A DNA stretch of 64,000 nt, from assembly GCA_965224205.1 (NCBI GenBank), contig CBDCYN010000004.1:1-64000 (forward strand), given 5' to 3'. A program made the position numbers and the translations under genes. Of the stretch, positions 18,075-26,392 are shown piece by piece (position 1 is the stretch's first letter; each line of letters opens with the position of its first letter). Origin of the DNA: CBDCYN01 sp965224205. Its GTDB lineage: Bacteria > Planctomycetota > Phycisphaerae > Phycisphaerales > Phycisphaeraceae. Below the pieces are notes generated by a model that was not told the DNA's origin, did not search any database, and saw only the letters and a list, made by a program, of their open reading frames with translations.

Positions 18075-18398
18075 ATGACGTTAACCCCACCTCAACCCCC
18101 CGATCAGCCGGCGATGACCCGACACACCGTCCACTTTACCGGTCATGTCCAAGGGGTAGGGTTCCGCTACACCACCGCTCAGATCGCCTCGCGTTACCAG
18201 GTGGTGGGGTACGTCCAGAACCTGCGCGACGGACGGGTGCGCTTAGTGGCTGAAGGCGCACCTGACCAGGTGGGAGCCTTTGTACGTGAGGTGGTCCAGT
18301 GGATGAATAGACACATCAAAGATTACTCGGTGACTGAAGAGCCTGCGACCGGGGAATTTGGCCAGCCGGGCTTGGATTCACTGACGATCCGACGATAA
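18075..18398 (+). CDS. acyP: acylphosphatase
   Basis: A small cytoplasmic enzyme that hydrolyses acyl phosphates. The signature is clear: VHFTGHVQGVGFRYTT with the phosphate-binding Arg, and VGYVQNLRDGRVRLVAEG with the catalytic Asn. The frame gives 107 residues, but family members are about 90-95; the second ATG at 18114 (MTRHTVHF) would fit better, and the Pro-rich first 13 residues are atypical. There is no clear ribosome binding site at either start. It stands alone between a tRNA gene and purA. Confidence 0.88.
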   Translation: MTLTPPQPPDQPAMTRHTVHFTGHVQGVGFRYTTAQIASRYQVVGYVQNLRDGRVRLVAEGAPDQVGAFVREVVQWMNRHIKDYSVTEEPATGEFGQPGLDSLTIRR

Positions 18399-18633
18399 AC
18401 CCCTCTCGAATAACATAACGAACCGGTCACCGTGACCCTGGCGTTTTTCGGTCTCGAAACGTTCTCGGTCGCCACGTGCCAGCGTCGCGGTCAGCAACGG
18501 CTCGTAACGACGAGCAGACCGCCCCAAGCGACCAGCAGACCAGCCCTCGACCACAGGCGATTGGTACAAAACGATGAAGCATCGTTAAGATGGCATCATA
18601 CGGGCCTCAAGCACCGCCGGATCGGAGCCGTGG

Positions 18634-20007
18634 ATGACCAAGCACGCCGCCGTTGAAAAAACAGATCGCCACCGCATTGAGAACCTTCTTCACCTCACCG
18701 AGCGGCACTGCGCGGTCACCGGGCTGCAGTGGGGCGACGAGGGTAAAGGCAAGATCGTCGACCTGCTCACGGAGCAATTCGACGTCGTCGTCCGGTACAA
18801 CGGCGGGGCTAACGCCGGGCACAGCGTCCAGGTCGGTGAGGACCGATACGCCATGCACCTGATCCCGTCGGGGATCCTTTACCCCGATAAGATCAACGTC
18901 CTGGCCAACGGTTTGGTGATCGACCCCGGAACCCTGGTCGGGGAGATGGACCAGCTCGGCTCTCGCGGGATCGTGTTCGGGGACAATTTCCGTATCAGCG
19001 ACCGGGCCCACGTGGTCCTCCCGTACCACAAGCTCCAAGACGCGCTGTTTGAACAGGTCGTCAGTTCCGCACAAGGCGAGTCCGCAAAAATCGGCACCAC
19101 CGGGCGGGGCATCGGCCCCTGCTACGCCGACAAGGCCCAGCGATCTACCGCGATCCGGATGGGCGAGCTACTCGACCCGAAGCAACTGGGCGAAAAACTC
19201 AGCTACATCGTCGCTGTCAAAAACGTGATCTTAGAAGCACTCGCCAACCAATGCGGCCAGCCCTACACACCGTTCGAAGCCGCCGCACTGGCCGAGGAAT
19301 ACACCCGATACGGCCAGCGGCTGCGACCCTATGTCTGCGACAGCGCCCAGCTTCTCCATCAAGCGACGGCTTCGGGCAAGCGAGTGTTGTTTGAAGGCGC
19401 GAACGCGACCCTGCTGGATATCGATCACGGCACGTACCCGTTTGTCACCTCCAGCAGTTGCTCTTCGCTGGGGGTGCACGCCGGGGCGGGCGTACCCGGG
19501 CGGCAGGTGCGGCAGGTCATCGGCGTCGCCAAGGCGTACTCAACACGCGTTGGGGGCGGCCCCATGCCCACGGAACTCAAGGACGCAACGGGTGACCTCA
19601 TCCGTGAAAACGGCAAAGAGTACGGCACCACGACCGGTCGGCCCCGACGCTGCGGCTGGCTGGACGTCGCGGCGATACGCTACTCGGCCCGCCTCAGCGG
19701 CGTGACCGGGATCTGCCTGATGCTCCTGGACGTTTTATCGGGGTTGGAGAACCTCAAGGTCTGCGTGGCGTATAGTTACCAAGGCCGCCGGCTCGAGGTG
19801 ATCCCAGCCGATGCGGGTGTGCTTGCCGAGGCCGAACCGATCTACGAAAATGTAGCAGGGTTCACGCAGCCGATCACCGACTGCCGGCGTTTCGTCGATC
19901 TGCCCCCGCAGGCCCAGGCCTATGTCGAGACGATTGAGAGACACGTCGGCGTGCCGGTGGTTCTCGTGAGCGTGGGCCCTAGGAGAGACCAGACCTTCGC
20001 GAGGTAA
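18634..20007 (+). CDS. purA: adenylosuccinate synthase
   Basis: Joins IMP and aspartate using GTP, the first committed step to AMP. The P-loop-like QWGDEGKGKIVD carries the catalytic Asp35, and His63 lies in NGGANAGH. KVGTTGRGIGP-type sequence (IGTTGRGIGPCYADK), EGANATLLDIDHGTYPFVTSS and the C-terminal base-binding VSVGPRRDQTF are all present. The 457 residues are about 25 longer than average because of an N-terminal extension before AVTGLQWGDEG. GGAG lies 6 nt before the ATG. uppS follows 234 nt later on the same strand; the gap argues against a tight operon. Confidence 0.96.
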   Translation: MTKHAAVEKTDRHRIENLLHLTERHCAVTGLQWGDEGKGKIVDLLTEQFDVVVRYNGGANAGHSVQVGEDRYAMHLIPSGILYPDKINVLANGLVIDPGTLVGEMDQLGSRGIVFGDNFRISDRAHVVLPYHKLQDALFEQVVSSAQGESAKIGTTGRGIGPCYADKAQRSTAIRMGELLDPKQLGEKLSYIVAVKNVILEALANQCGQPYTPFEAAALAEEYTRYGQRLRPYVCDSAQLLHQATASGKRVLFEGANATLLDIDHGTYPFVTSSSCSSLGVHAGAGVPGRQVRQVIGVAKAYSTRVGGGPMPTELKDATGDLIRENGKEYGTTTGRPRRCGWLDVAAIRYSARLSGVTGICLMLLDVLSGLENLKVCVAYSYQGRRLEVIPADAGVLAEAEPIYENVAGFTQPITDCRRFVDLPPQAQAYVETIERHVGVPVVLVSVGPRRDQTFAR

Positions 20008-20241
20008 CGGGCGCGTCGTGCCCAGCTGCCATGCGTCACCCACGCATCAAACCGTGGTGGAGACCGGGGCGGGGTCGGCCGAGGAAGAGAAGTATCGGAT
20101 GTTGACCTGACCGGCCGCACACGTCGCCGATCGCAACGAGTACAAACCTGTGACCCCATCAGCCATACATCATCAGCCCCGCGCTTCCGACCGGAGAAGC
20201 GGACGCGGCGGTATCCAAGGGGGTGGAGCGGAGACACAAAG

Positions 20242-21018
20242 ATGAGTTCGACCGTGGTCAAGACCTGGGCCCAGCAGACGGCCGAAGCGCTAGAAAAGCT
20301 TGGGCTGCCCCCCGAAGCGCTGCCCAGACACATCGCGATCATCATGGACGGCAACGGCCGGTGGGCCCAGGACCGCGGCAAACCCCGGATGTTCGGCCAC
20401 CAGGAAGGCGCCAAAGCCGTCCGCGCCATCGTCACCGAGTGTGCCCGATTAGAGCTGGACGTGCTGACGCTCTACAGCTTCTCCATGGAAAACTGGAAAC
20501 GACCCGAGGACGAAATCGAATTCCTCATGAGCCTGTACGTCGATTATCTGATCGCCGAACGGGCCGAGATGATGGACAACAACGTCCGGTTCGTACAGAT
20601 CGGTCGGCGACGGGGCCTGCCCCAACGGGTGCTCGAAGAGCTCGACGAGACGATCGAAACCACCGCCAACAACACCGGCTTGACCTTGGCATTAGCGATT
20701 AATTACGGGTCACGCACGGAGATCATCGACGCGGTCCGCGCCATCGCGGCCAAAGTCAGCACGGGCATACTCGAGCCCGATGAGATCGATGAAGCGATCA
20801 TCAGCGACCATCTCTACACCGCCGGCCTGCCCGACCCGGACCTGCTGATCCGAACCGCCGGGGAACGACGGGTCAGCAACTATCTCCTATGGCAGATCAG
20901 CTACGCGGAGCTATTCATCAGCGACGTGTGCTGGCCAGACTTCGATACCAAGGAGCTACGCCACGCCATCCGAGACTACGCGGGACGGAAACGGAAATTC
21001 GGAGCGGTGCTCACCTAA
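20242..21018 (+). CDS. uppS: isoprenyl transferase (undecaprenyl diphosphate synthase family)
   Basis: A cis-prenyltransferase that extends farnesyl diphosphate to the C55 carrier lipid used for cell-wall and other envelope polymers. The family motifs are HIAIIMDGNGRWA with catalytic Asp36, YSFSMENWKRP, and the C-terminal DLLIRTAGERRVSNYLLWQ followed by YAELFISDVCWPDF. The 258 residues are a normal length. A GGAG-like site lies about 11 nt before the ATG. It converges with the metal-transporter operon; the stops are 21 nt apart and share a hairpin. Confidence 0.95.
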   Translation: MSSTVVKTWAQQTAEALEKLGLPPEALPRHIAIIMDGNGRWAQDRGKPRMFGHQEGAKAVRAIVTECARLELDVLTLYSFSMENWKRPEDEIEFLMSLYVDYLIAERAEMMDNNVRFVQIGRRRGLPQRVLEELDETIETTANNTGLTLALAINYGSRTEIIDAVRAIAAKVSTGILEPDEIDEAIISDHLYTAGLPDPDLLIRTAGERRVSNYLLWQISYAELFISDVCWPDFDTKELRHAIRDYAGRKRKFGAVLT

Positions 21019-21030
21019 CCCACGGTCCCG

Positions 21031-21052
21031 GCCTGAGGTCTACACCTCAGGC
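21031..21052. terminator. hairpin between convergent genes
   Basis: A 9-bp stem (GCCTGAGGT and its complement) with a 4-nt loop lies between the stop codons of uppS and the convergent permease gene, overlapping the latter's stop at 21040-21042. No T-run follows on either strand, so termination activity is only a possibility. Confidence 0.4.
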
Positions 21053-22341
21053 GGCACCTGCCTGCCGTGAGGATCTTCGGTGGTCTTGCCGGTAGCCTGG
21101 TTAAGCCTGGCCCGAAGCCCAGCGTCGGTCACGTGTTCGAGCCGCTCAGCCGGGGCGTGCAGGTGATCGACCGCCAGAGGGGTGTTCTGATTGAGGTAGG
21201 CCTCCCACAATCGGTGCGACCTTACTAGGGTTGCTGCTCTTGTGCGTCCATAGGGAGTTAGACGCACACCACCCTGGGCCTCGATCACCATCGCATGCGC
21301 GCGTAACCTCGATAGCGCCAAACGACCCATCACCGGGTGGACCCCCAGCGCCGCCAACAGACCGGCCGGCTTGGAATCGCCACCCCGAGTTTCTTCGATA
21401 CGGTATAGCAGACCCAGGACGTCTTCCATCACGATGCGTAGCCGAAGCAGCGCCAGATGATACGTCTTAGCGACCAGCCCGTGCCGCGGGGCCAGGAACA
21501 GGCCACCGGTGAACAACACCCCCGCCACGACCGCCATCGGCCCGGCCGTGGGTGTCGCATCGAGCCCGAACCACGCCGGCACGTTAAACGCCACCCAGTG
21601 TCCCCCCGCCGCCGAGACCACCGCCACCGCTGCGCTAACGAGGATCATCGTCCACAGCCGGTCGGTCATCAGCCGCGCTGCCGCGGGGGGCACGATCAGC
21701 ATCGCGATCACCAGGATCGACCCGATCGACTCGAACGACGCCACCGTCGTCACCGCCACCAGGGCCATCAGCAGGTAGTGGATGACGCTGGCGTTGATCC
21801 CCAGGGTCGTCGCCAACGCCGGGTCGAACGAGCTGATCTTCAGCTCCTTGTAAAACACCGCCACAAACAAGATATTGCAAACCAAGACCGGGGTGAGCAC
21901 CACCACCGATCGGGGAAACTCCCAAGCATCGATCACCACGGTGTCATACGGGGCCATCTCGATCGCTCCATACAGCACGCACCCGGGATCAAGGTCGACG
22001 TGGTCGGCGGTGCGCACGATCAGGATCAGCCCCATCGCAAAAAGGGTTGTAAACACCACCCCCATCGCGGCCCCGCGGTCGACCTTCCCGAACTGGTGCA
22101 CCCATTGGGTAAACAGAGCCGTCAGCAGCCCGGTCGCCGCGGCGCCCACAAACATGACGAACCCCGCACGGCTGCCGGTAAGCACGAACCCCGCCGCCAG
22201 CCCGGGTAGCACCGCGTGGCTGATCGCGTCGCCCATCATGCTCATCCGCCGCAGCACCAGAAAATTCCCCAGCAGTGAGCACGACAGCGCGCAGAGGCAG
22301 CCGATGATCACGATCCAGGTGTCGACGGGGTACCATTCCAT
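21040..22341 (-). CDS. metal ABC transporter permease fused to a DtxR-like domain (second permease)
   Basis: Residues 1 to about 290 form an ABC-3 family permease (TroC/TroD, ZnuB, MntB type) with eight or so membrane segments and the family's SMMGDAISHAVLPGLA and LGINASVIHYLLMALVA motifs. Residues about 300-433 are soluble and resemble DtxR-family regulators: a winged-helix-like part (HPVMGRLALSRLRAHAMVIEAQGGVRLTPYGR) and the metal/dimer segment RSHRLWEAYLNQNTPLAVDHLHAPAERLEHVTD. It imports Mn, Fe or Zn with the three upstream genes; the gap to the previous permease is 36 nt. The fused tail could sense metal, and in Chlamydia a similar YtgCR fusion releases a repressor. Here it has not been tested. 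Confidence 0.88.
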   Translation of the reverse strand: MEWYPVDTWIVIIGCLCALSCSLLGNFLVLRRMSMMGDAISHAVLPGLAAGFVLTGSRAGFVMFVGAAATGLLTALFTQWVHQFGKVDRGAAMGVVFTTLFAMGLILIVRTADHVDLDPGCVLYGAIEMAPYDTVVIDAWEFPRSVVVLTPVLVCNILFVAVFYKELKISSFDPALATTLGINASVIHYLLMALVAVTTVASFESIGSILVIAMLIVPPAAARLMTDRLWTMILVSAAVAVVSAAGGHWVAFNVPAWFGLDATPTAGPMAVVAGVLFTGGLFLAPRHGLVAKTYHLALLRLRIVMEDVLGLLYRIEETRGGDSKPAGLLAALGVHPVMGRLALSRLRAHAMVIEAQGGVRLTPYGRTRAATLVRSHRLWEAYLNQNTPLAVDHLHAPAERLEHVTDAGLRARLNQATGKTTEDPHGRQVPPEV

Positions 22342-22377
22342 GGCCTGTGACTCGGCGATTCCCGAAGGGGAAAATCC

Positions 22378-23877
22378 TCACACCGCGTGCGGGCTGGGCG
22401 GCACGGCCGAGGGCGCCGAGCCGGTCTTCAACAGTTTTTCGAGCTTCGCGATCAGCCCGGGGCTTAACACGTGCTCGATCTGATCGGCGTCGCGGTCGAC
22501 GTGGCTGGGGGCGATGTCCGCGTGCGTGATCAGGTACATCTCCCACAACCGGTGGTTACGCACCACCCGGGCCGCGTGGGCGGCGCCTTGATCGGTGAGC
22601 CTGACCCGACTGCCGCGTTCATGGGTTTCTATCCATCCCTGCCGCTGGGCGTGGGATAACAAACCCCGTAGCTGCCGCCCCGACCACGACCGAGCAGCCA
22701 ATAGCTGTTCAAACGACACGGCGGGTTTCGTGCCCGTCAAGGCCCCACCGCCCGTCGTCTTGTTGATGGCCCTTTCCGAGATCTCATACACCGCCCGCAG
22801 CAGGTGCTGCCTGCCGACCTTTTGGATTAGACGACGGTGCCCCACCACCCGCACCCACACCCCGCGAGCCGACCCGAACACCATGCTCAAGATAAAGAAC
22901 ACCGAACCTACCAAGACGATCACCGCCCCGGCCGGCATGTCCGGGGTTAACGCGCTGATGGACGCCCCCAGCCACCCGCTGACCGCCCCGATCCCCGCCG
23001 ATAGCGGCATCGCCACCGCTAGCCGATCCGACCAGAACCGCGCCGCCGCCGGGGGGATGATTAATAACGCGATGATCAAGATCAGCCCTACCGCCTGGAG
23101 CCCGACCACCGTCACCGCGGTCACCATCGCCAGCATCAGCACGTCCAGGGCCCAGATCGACGACCCCTGCGCGTGGGCGTACCCCTCGTCGAAGCACAGC
23201 AGCCGCAGCTCCTTGAAAAACAGCCCGCAGATCACCACGACCGCGACGCACACCCCGCTGACCAGCAAGAAGTCGCTGTAGACCATCGACGCGGTCTTCC
23301 CATAGATAAACGATTCAAGCCCGGCGGCGTTGCCCTGGGGCATGGACTGGATCACCCCCAGCAACGCTGTGCCCAGGCCGAAGAACACGCTAAGCACCAC
23401 GCCCATCGCGGTGTCTTCCTTGAGCCGGGTCAACCGGGTGATCACCAACACGCACCCGACCCCGATCAACCCCGCCACCGCCGCCCCGATCAGCAACCCT
23501 ACGAACCACTTGCCGCTGCCACCCAGTGCGGCCATCACCATAAACGCCACCGCGATCCCCGGCAGGGTCGCGTGCGACAGCGCATCGCCCATCAGCGACC
23601 GCTTGCGTAGAAGCAGGAACATCCCGATCAAGCCCGCCGCGGCGCCCAATACCACGGTGCTGATCACCACCAGCCGTGTGTTGTAGTCGCGTAGCAGCAC
23701 CACCCGCAGGATATCGTCGAGCGATGGCCAAACAGTCGCGGGATCGGATAGAGAGCGGCTGGGTTGACCATGTTCGTGCACGACGCCCGCCCATGACATA
23801 GGGCTGACCCACGCGATCGCTAGAACCACTAGGGCTGTCGTGGAGAAGGCGGGCTTGATCGATCGGAGAGGCGTCAT
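22378..23877 (-). CDS. metal ABC transporter permease fused to a DtxR-like domain (first permease)
   Basis: A 499-residue protein. It starts with a possible signal or first membrane segment, then an ABC-3 permease (SLMGDALSHATLPGIAVAF, LALDVLMLAMVTAVTVVGLQAVG, IIALLIIPPAAARFWSDR) to about residue 345. Residues about 360-499 resemble a DtxR-type regulator: a winged-helix-like region ending ETHERGSRVRLTDQGAAHA, then VVRNHRLWEMYLITHADIAPSHVDRDADQIEHVLSP. HxxxE and His/Asp-rich positions match the metal-binding dimerisation part of DtxR proteins. It is the third gene of the operon after binding protein and ATPase, with 177 nt of repeat-bearing DNA between ATPase and this gene. Confidence 0.88.
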   Translation of the reverse strand: MTPLRSIKPAFSTTALVVLAIAWVSPMSWAGVVHEHGQPSRSLSDPATVWPSLDDILRVVLLRDYNTRLVVISTVVLGAAAGLIGMFLLLRKRSLMGDALSHATLPGIAVAFMVMAALGGSGKWFVGLLIGAAVAGLIGVGCVLVITRLTRLKEDTAMGVVLSVFFGLGTALLGVIQSMPQGNAAGLESFIYGKTASMVYSDFLLVSGVCVAVVVICGLFFKELRLLCFDEGYAHAQGSSIWALDVLMLAMVTAVTVVGLQAVGLILIIALLIIPPAAARFWSDRLAVAMPLSAGIGAVSGWLGASISALTPDMPAGAVIVLVGSVFFILSMVFGSARGVWVRVVGHRRLIQKVGRQHLLRAVYEISERAINKTTGGGALTGTKPAVSFEQLLAARSWSGRQLRGLLSHAQRQGWIETHERGSRVRLTDQGAAHAARVVRNHRLWEMYLITHADIAPSHVDRDADQIEHVLSPGLIAKLEKLLKTGSAPSAVPPSPHAV

Positions 23878-23928
23878 GGCGTATACGCTGTGGAATTATG
23901 GGTATCGAGTGAAATTTGACGTTTATTA

Positions 23929-24038
23929 AGACCGCTCCCTTACAGTCGCGGCTCGTTAGTTCAGTTCAGTAGGTCCGGGTCTGCCCAGACATGAATAACG
24001 TGTTGATGCCCGAAGTGTCCGGGCGGGCCTGGACCTAC
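23929..24038. repeat. two palindromic-repeat pieces inside the metal operon
   Basis: The gap between permease 1 and the ATPase holds a one-armed copy of the CGAGCCGCGACCGT core (CCGCTCCCTTACAGTCGCGG at about 23932-23951) followed directly by a complete ~70-bp palindrome at 23969-24038 (GTAGGTCCGGGTCTGCCC ... GGGCGGGCCTGGACCTAC). The second matches 60546-60616 closely, including the loop sequence AACGTGT(T/G)GAT. Confidence 0.7.
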
Positions 24039-24054
24039 ACCACGCGTGAGATCT

Positions 24055-24969
24055 TTATCTCGACACCACCGGCGGGACGGTGGCACGGGCGATGGCCTGG
24101 GCAGCTTCGTCGAGCAGGGTCAGCTTACCGCCGTAGGTCTTCTGGAGGTTCTCCTTCGTAAACACGTCCTTGGTCGCACCGGCCGCGACGATGCGCATGT
24201 TAAGAAGCATCACCCAATCGAAGTACTGCGGGACGGTGTGCAGGTCGTGGTGGACGACCAAAACCGTCTTGCCCGCGTCTTTGAGGTCGCGGAGGATATT
24301 GACGATCGCCTGTTCGGTCGCCGCGTCGACCGCGGCGAAGGGCTCGTCCATAAAGTAAAGACTGGCGTCCTGGGCCAGGGCGCGGGCCAGGAACACCCGC
24401 TGCTGCTGGCCGCCCGAGAGTTGGCTGATCTGCCGGTGGGCGAAGTCGGCCATGCCCACACGGTCGAGGGCGGACAAGGCCGCTTGTTTGTGCGAACGCG
24501 ACACCGGCAGGCACCAGCCGATCTTGCCGTACCGGCCCATCGTCACCACGTCCAACGCGTTGATCGGGAAATCCCAATCCACGGTCTCCCTTTGCGGGAC
24601 ATACCCCACCAAGCGCCGCTGCTGACGGTACGGCTTGCCGTAGATCAACACCCGCCCTGAGGCGCATGGCACCAGGTCGAGGCACGCCTTGAGCAGGGTG
24701 CTCTTGCCCGCTCCGTTGGGGCCCACAATCCCGATCAGCTTGCCCGCGGGCATGTCCACGTCGATATCCCACAACACCGGCTTACGGTGGTAAGCGACCG
24801 TCATGTCGTGGATCGATAGCGGCGCGGTCGGGGGGTGGTCCGGTTGGGCGGATAACCCGCTGTCTACTGGTATGTGCCGGGGTAGATGGCTTGGTCTTTG
24901 ATCCAGCGATACGGTTGGGGGGCGCGTCGTGGTCGTTCTTATGGTGGGGGTGGACATCTCTATTCTCAC
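24055..24969 (-). CDS. metal ABC transporter ATP-binding protein
   Basis: The ATPase that powers import by the two downstream permeases. Walker A is GPNGAGKST at 83-91, the ABC signature LSGGQQQR at 184-191 and Walker B LYFMDEPF with Asp208/Glu209; the D-loop AAVDAATEQ follows. The family-typical YVPQRETVDWDFPI is present, which is common in Mn/Fe/Zn importers of the TroB/MntA type. The 304 residues include about 50 poorly conserved N-terminal residues rich in Thr and Pro, so the true start may be a later Met such as residue 56; the first ATG at 24969 is given. It is the second gene of the operon, 92 nt after the binding protein. Confidence 0.93.
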   Translation of the reverse strand: MRIEMSTPTIRTTTTRPPTVSLDQRPSHLPRHIPVDSGLSAQPDHPPTAPLSIHDMTVAYHRKPVLWDIDVDMPAGKLIGIVGPNGAGKSTLLKACLDLVPCASGRVLIYGKPYRQQRRLVGYVPQRETVDWDFPINALDVVTMGRYGKIGWCLPVSRSHKQAALSALDRVGMADFAHRQISQLSGGQQQRVFLARALAQDASLYFMDEPFAAVDAATEQAIVNILRDLKDAGKTVLVVHHDLHTVPQYFDWVMLLNMRIVAAGATKDVFTKENLQKTYGGKLTLLDEAAQAIARATVPPVVSR

Positions 24970-24973
24970 TTGA

Positions 24974-25012
24974 CGTTCAAACCCGCTGCCTGGCGGTCAC
25001 GGCTCGTTGCGG
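24974..25012. repeat. one-armed copy of the palindromic core
   Basis: AACCCGCTGCCTGGCGGTCACGGCTCGTT at about 24979-25007 matches the right arm of the palindrome found at 3631, 8866 and 42990, without a partner arm. It fills most of the gap between the ATPase and binding-protein genes of the metal operon. Confidence 0.55.
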
Positions 25013-25061
25013 GGCAGACCCGAAAAAAATGGGACGAACCACATACGATGGGCGCTCAAGG

Positions 25062-26054
25062 TTAAGGGGTCGAAGATCCACGCGCGCCCGTCGTCAACTT
25101 GCCCTGCATCCCTCCTTCGGGGACCCGGCCGCCTAGCGCCGCGGCGATCGTCGTGACGTTGTGGTCGATCATGCCGATGTACGTGCCCTCGTACGTCCCC
25201 GCTGGGCCCATGGCGTCGGAGTAGAGCGTGCCGCCGATGCGCACGTCGTGGCCGCTGGCTTTGGTGCCCTCGATCAGGGCTCGCACATTCTTATCCGCCA
25301 CGGAGGTTTCCACGAAGACCGCGGCGATGCCACGGTCGACCAGGAACCCCACGAGGGTGTTGATGTCCTTGATCCCGGCTTCGGACTCGGTCGACAGTCC
25401 CTGGATGCCCCTGACCTCGATCCCGTAGGCGCGGCCGAAGTACCGGAACGCGTCGTGGGCGGTCACGAGCACACGCTGGGATTCGGGGATCGAGCCGATC
25501 GCTTGCTTGGCGTAGTCGTCGAGCTGTTGGAGCTTCTGGAGGTACGCTTGAGCGTTGGCCTGGTAATCCTCTCGATGAGACGGGTCGTACTCCGCCAGGG
25601 CCGCGGCCACGGCCTTGACCGCCCGCATCCAGCCGGCGACGTCCATCCACACGTGCGGGTCGTCGTGCTCGAGGGTATCGTCCATGACATAGCCTTCGTC
25701 CTCGAGCAGTATCTCGGTGACCGCGTAGATCGGCTTGCCCTTGCGCGAGACCTTGATCAGCACGTCGGCCATCTTGCCCTCGAGCATCAAGCCGTTGTAG
25801 AAGACCACGTCGGCGTTCATGAGCTTGATCACGTCGGTGCGGGTCGGTTTGTAGAGATGAGGGTCGACCCCCTCTCGCATCAAGCCCTGGACCGTCGCGT
25901 GCTCACCGGCCACTTGGCGGACGATATCGGTGATCATCCCCACCGTGGTCGTGACTTGATACGGATACTTGGTCGGACCGTTAGCCCATGCATGAGTAGC
26001 GGCTACTGCGATGAAAGTGGCCACCGCGATTAGTTGAGATATCCGAAATTTCAT
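25062..26054 (-). CDS. metal ABC transporter substrate-binding protein (TroA-like)
   Basis: The periplasmic metal-binding component and first gene of the operon. A signal peptide (hydrophobic LIAVATFIAVAATHAWA, cleavage near residue 24) is followed by the cluster A-I fold. Candidate ligands are His66 (VDPHLYKP), His134 (DDPHVWMD), His200 (VTAHDAFRYFG) and Asp297 (GMIDHNV), the His-His-His-Asp set of TroA. Manganese-preferring PsaA-type proteins have Glu at the third position. The preferred metal (Zn, Mn or Fe) cannot be decided from sequence. The ATG is preceded by AGGGG. A consensus promoter and a 20-bp palindrome lie upstream. Confidence 0.92.
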   Translation of the reverse strand: MKFRISQLIAVATFIAVAATHAWANGPTKYPYQVTTTVGMITDIVRQVAGEHATVQGLMREGVDPHLYKPTRTDVIKLMNADVVFYNGLMLEGKMADVLIKVSRKGKPIYAVTEILLEDEGYVMDDTLEHDDPHVWMDVAGWMRAVKAVAAALAEYDPSHREDYQANAQAYLQKLQQLDDYAKQAIGSIPESQRVLVTAHDAFRYFGRAYGIEVRGIQGLSTESEAGIKDINTLVGFLVDRGIAAVFVETSVADKNVRALIEGTKASGHDVRIGGTLYSDAMGPAGTYEGTYIGMIDHNVTTIAAALGGRVPEGGMQGKLTTGARGSSTP

Positions 26055-26089
26055 GATTACCCCTTATGAATCCTATCGGCCCAAAACAG

Positions 26090-26150
26090 TATTTTGATTA
26101 ATCAAAATATATTTGCCGACATATCATAGTCATGTATTTATTCTTGTCAA
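26090..26150 (-). promoter_or_regulatory. promoter and palindromic operator of the metal-transport operon
   Basis: On the minus strand TTGACA (26145-26150) and TATGAT (26123-26128) are separated by 16 nt, a near-consensus sigma-70 promoter. The predicted start of transcription is near 26115. The perfect 20-bp palindrome TATTTTGATTAATCAAAATA at 26090-26109 lies just downstream, about +6 to +25, and 36 nt before the binding-protein ATG. This is where a DtxR-family repressor would block transcription, and such a regulator gene starts 240 nt away on the other strand. Confidence 0.75.
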
Positions 26151-26392
26151 GAGGTTGGGGATTCGATAAATATACACGTAATACAGACTCAGATCACTCT
26201 AAGCGGTGGTCATCAACGGGTCTAGGTGGTCGTTTCAAGCGTTGTAGACATCCGCTATGCTGATTCAAGCCTCGACGATAAGCGGGGTTTAACGATCGAC
26301 AGCCGCCCCACAAAAGGTCAACCCCCGCACCGAGGCAGGCAACCCCATACACCCACTGAGGTTATTCAAGACCAATCCCCTTAGGAGGCCTT

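Noticed and set aside
25161..26033. 290-codon plus-strand frame opposite the TroA-like gene
   Set aside because: Shadow of the binding-protein gene, whose signal peptide and metal ligands are clear.
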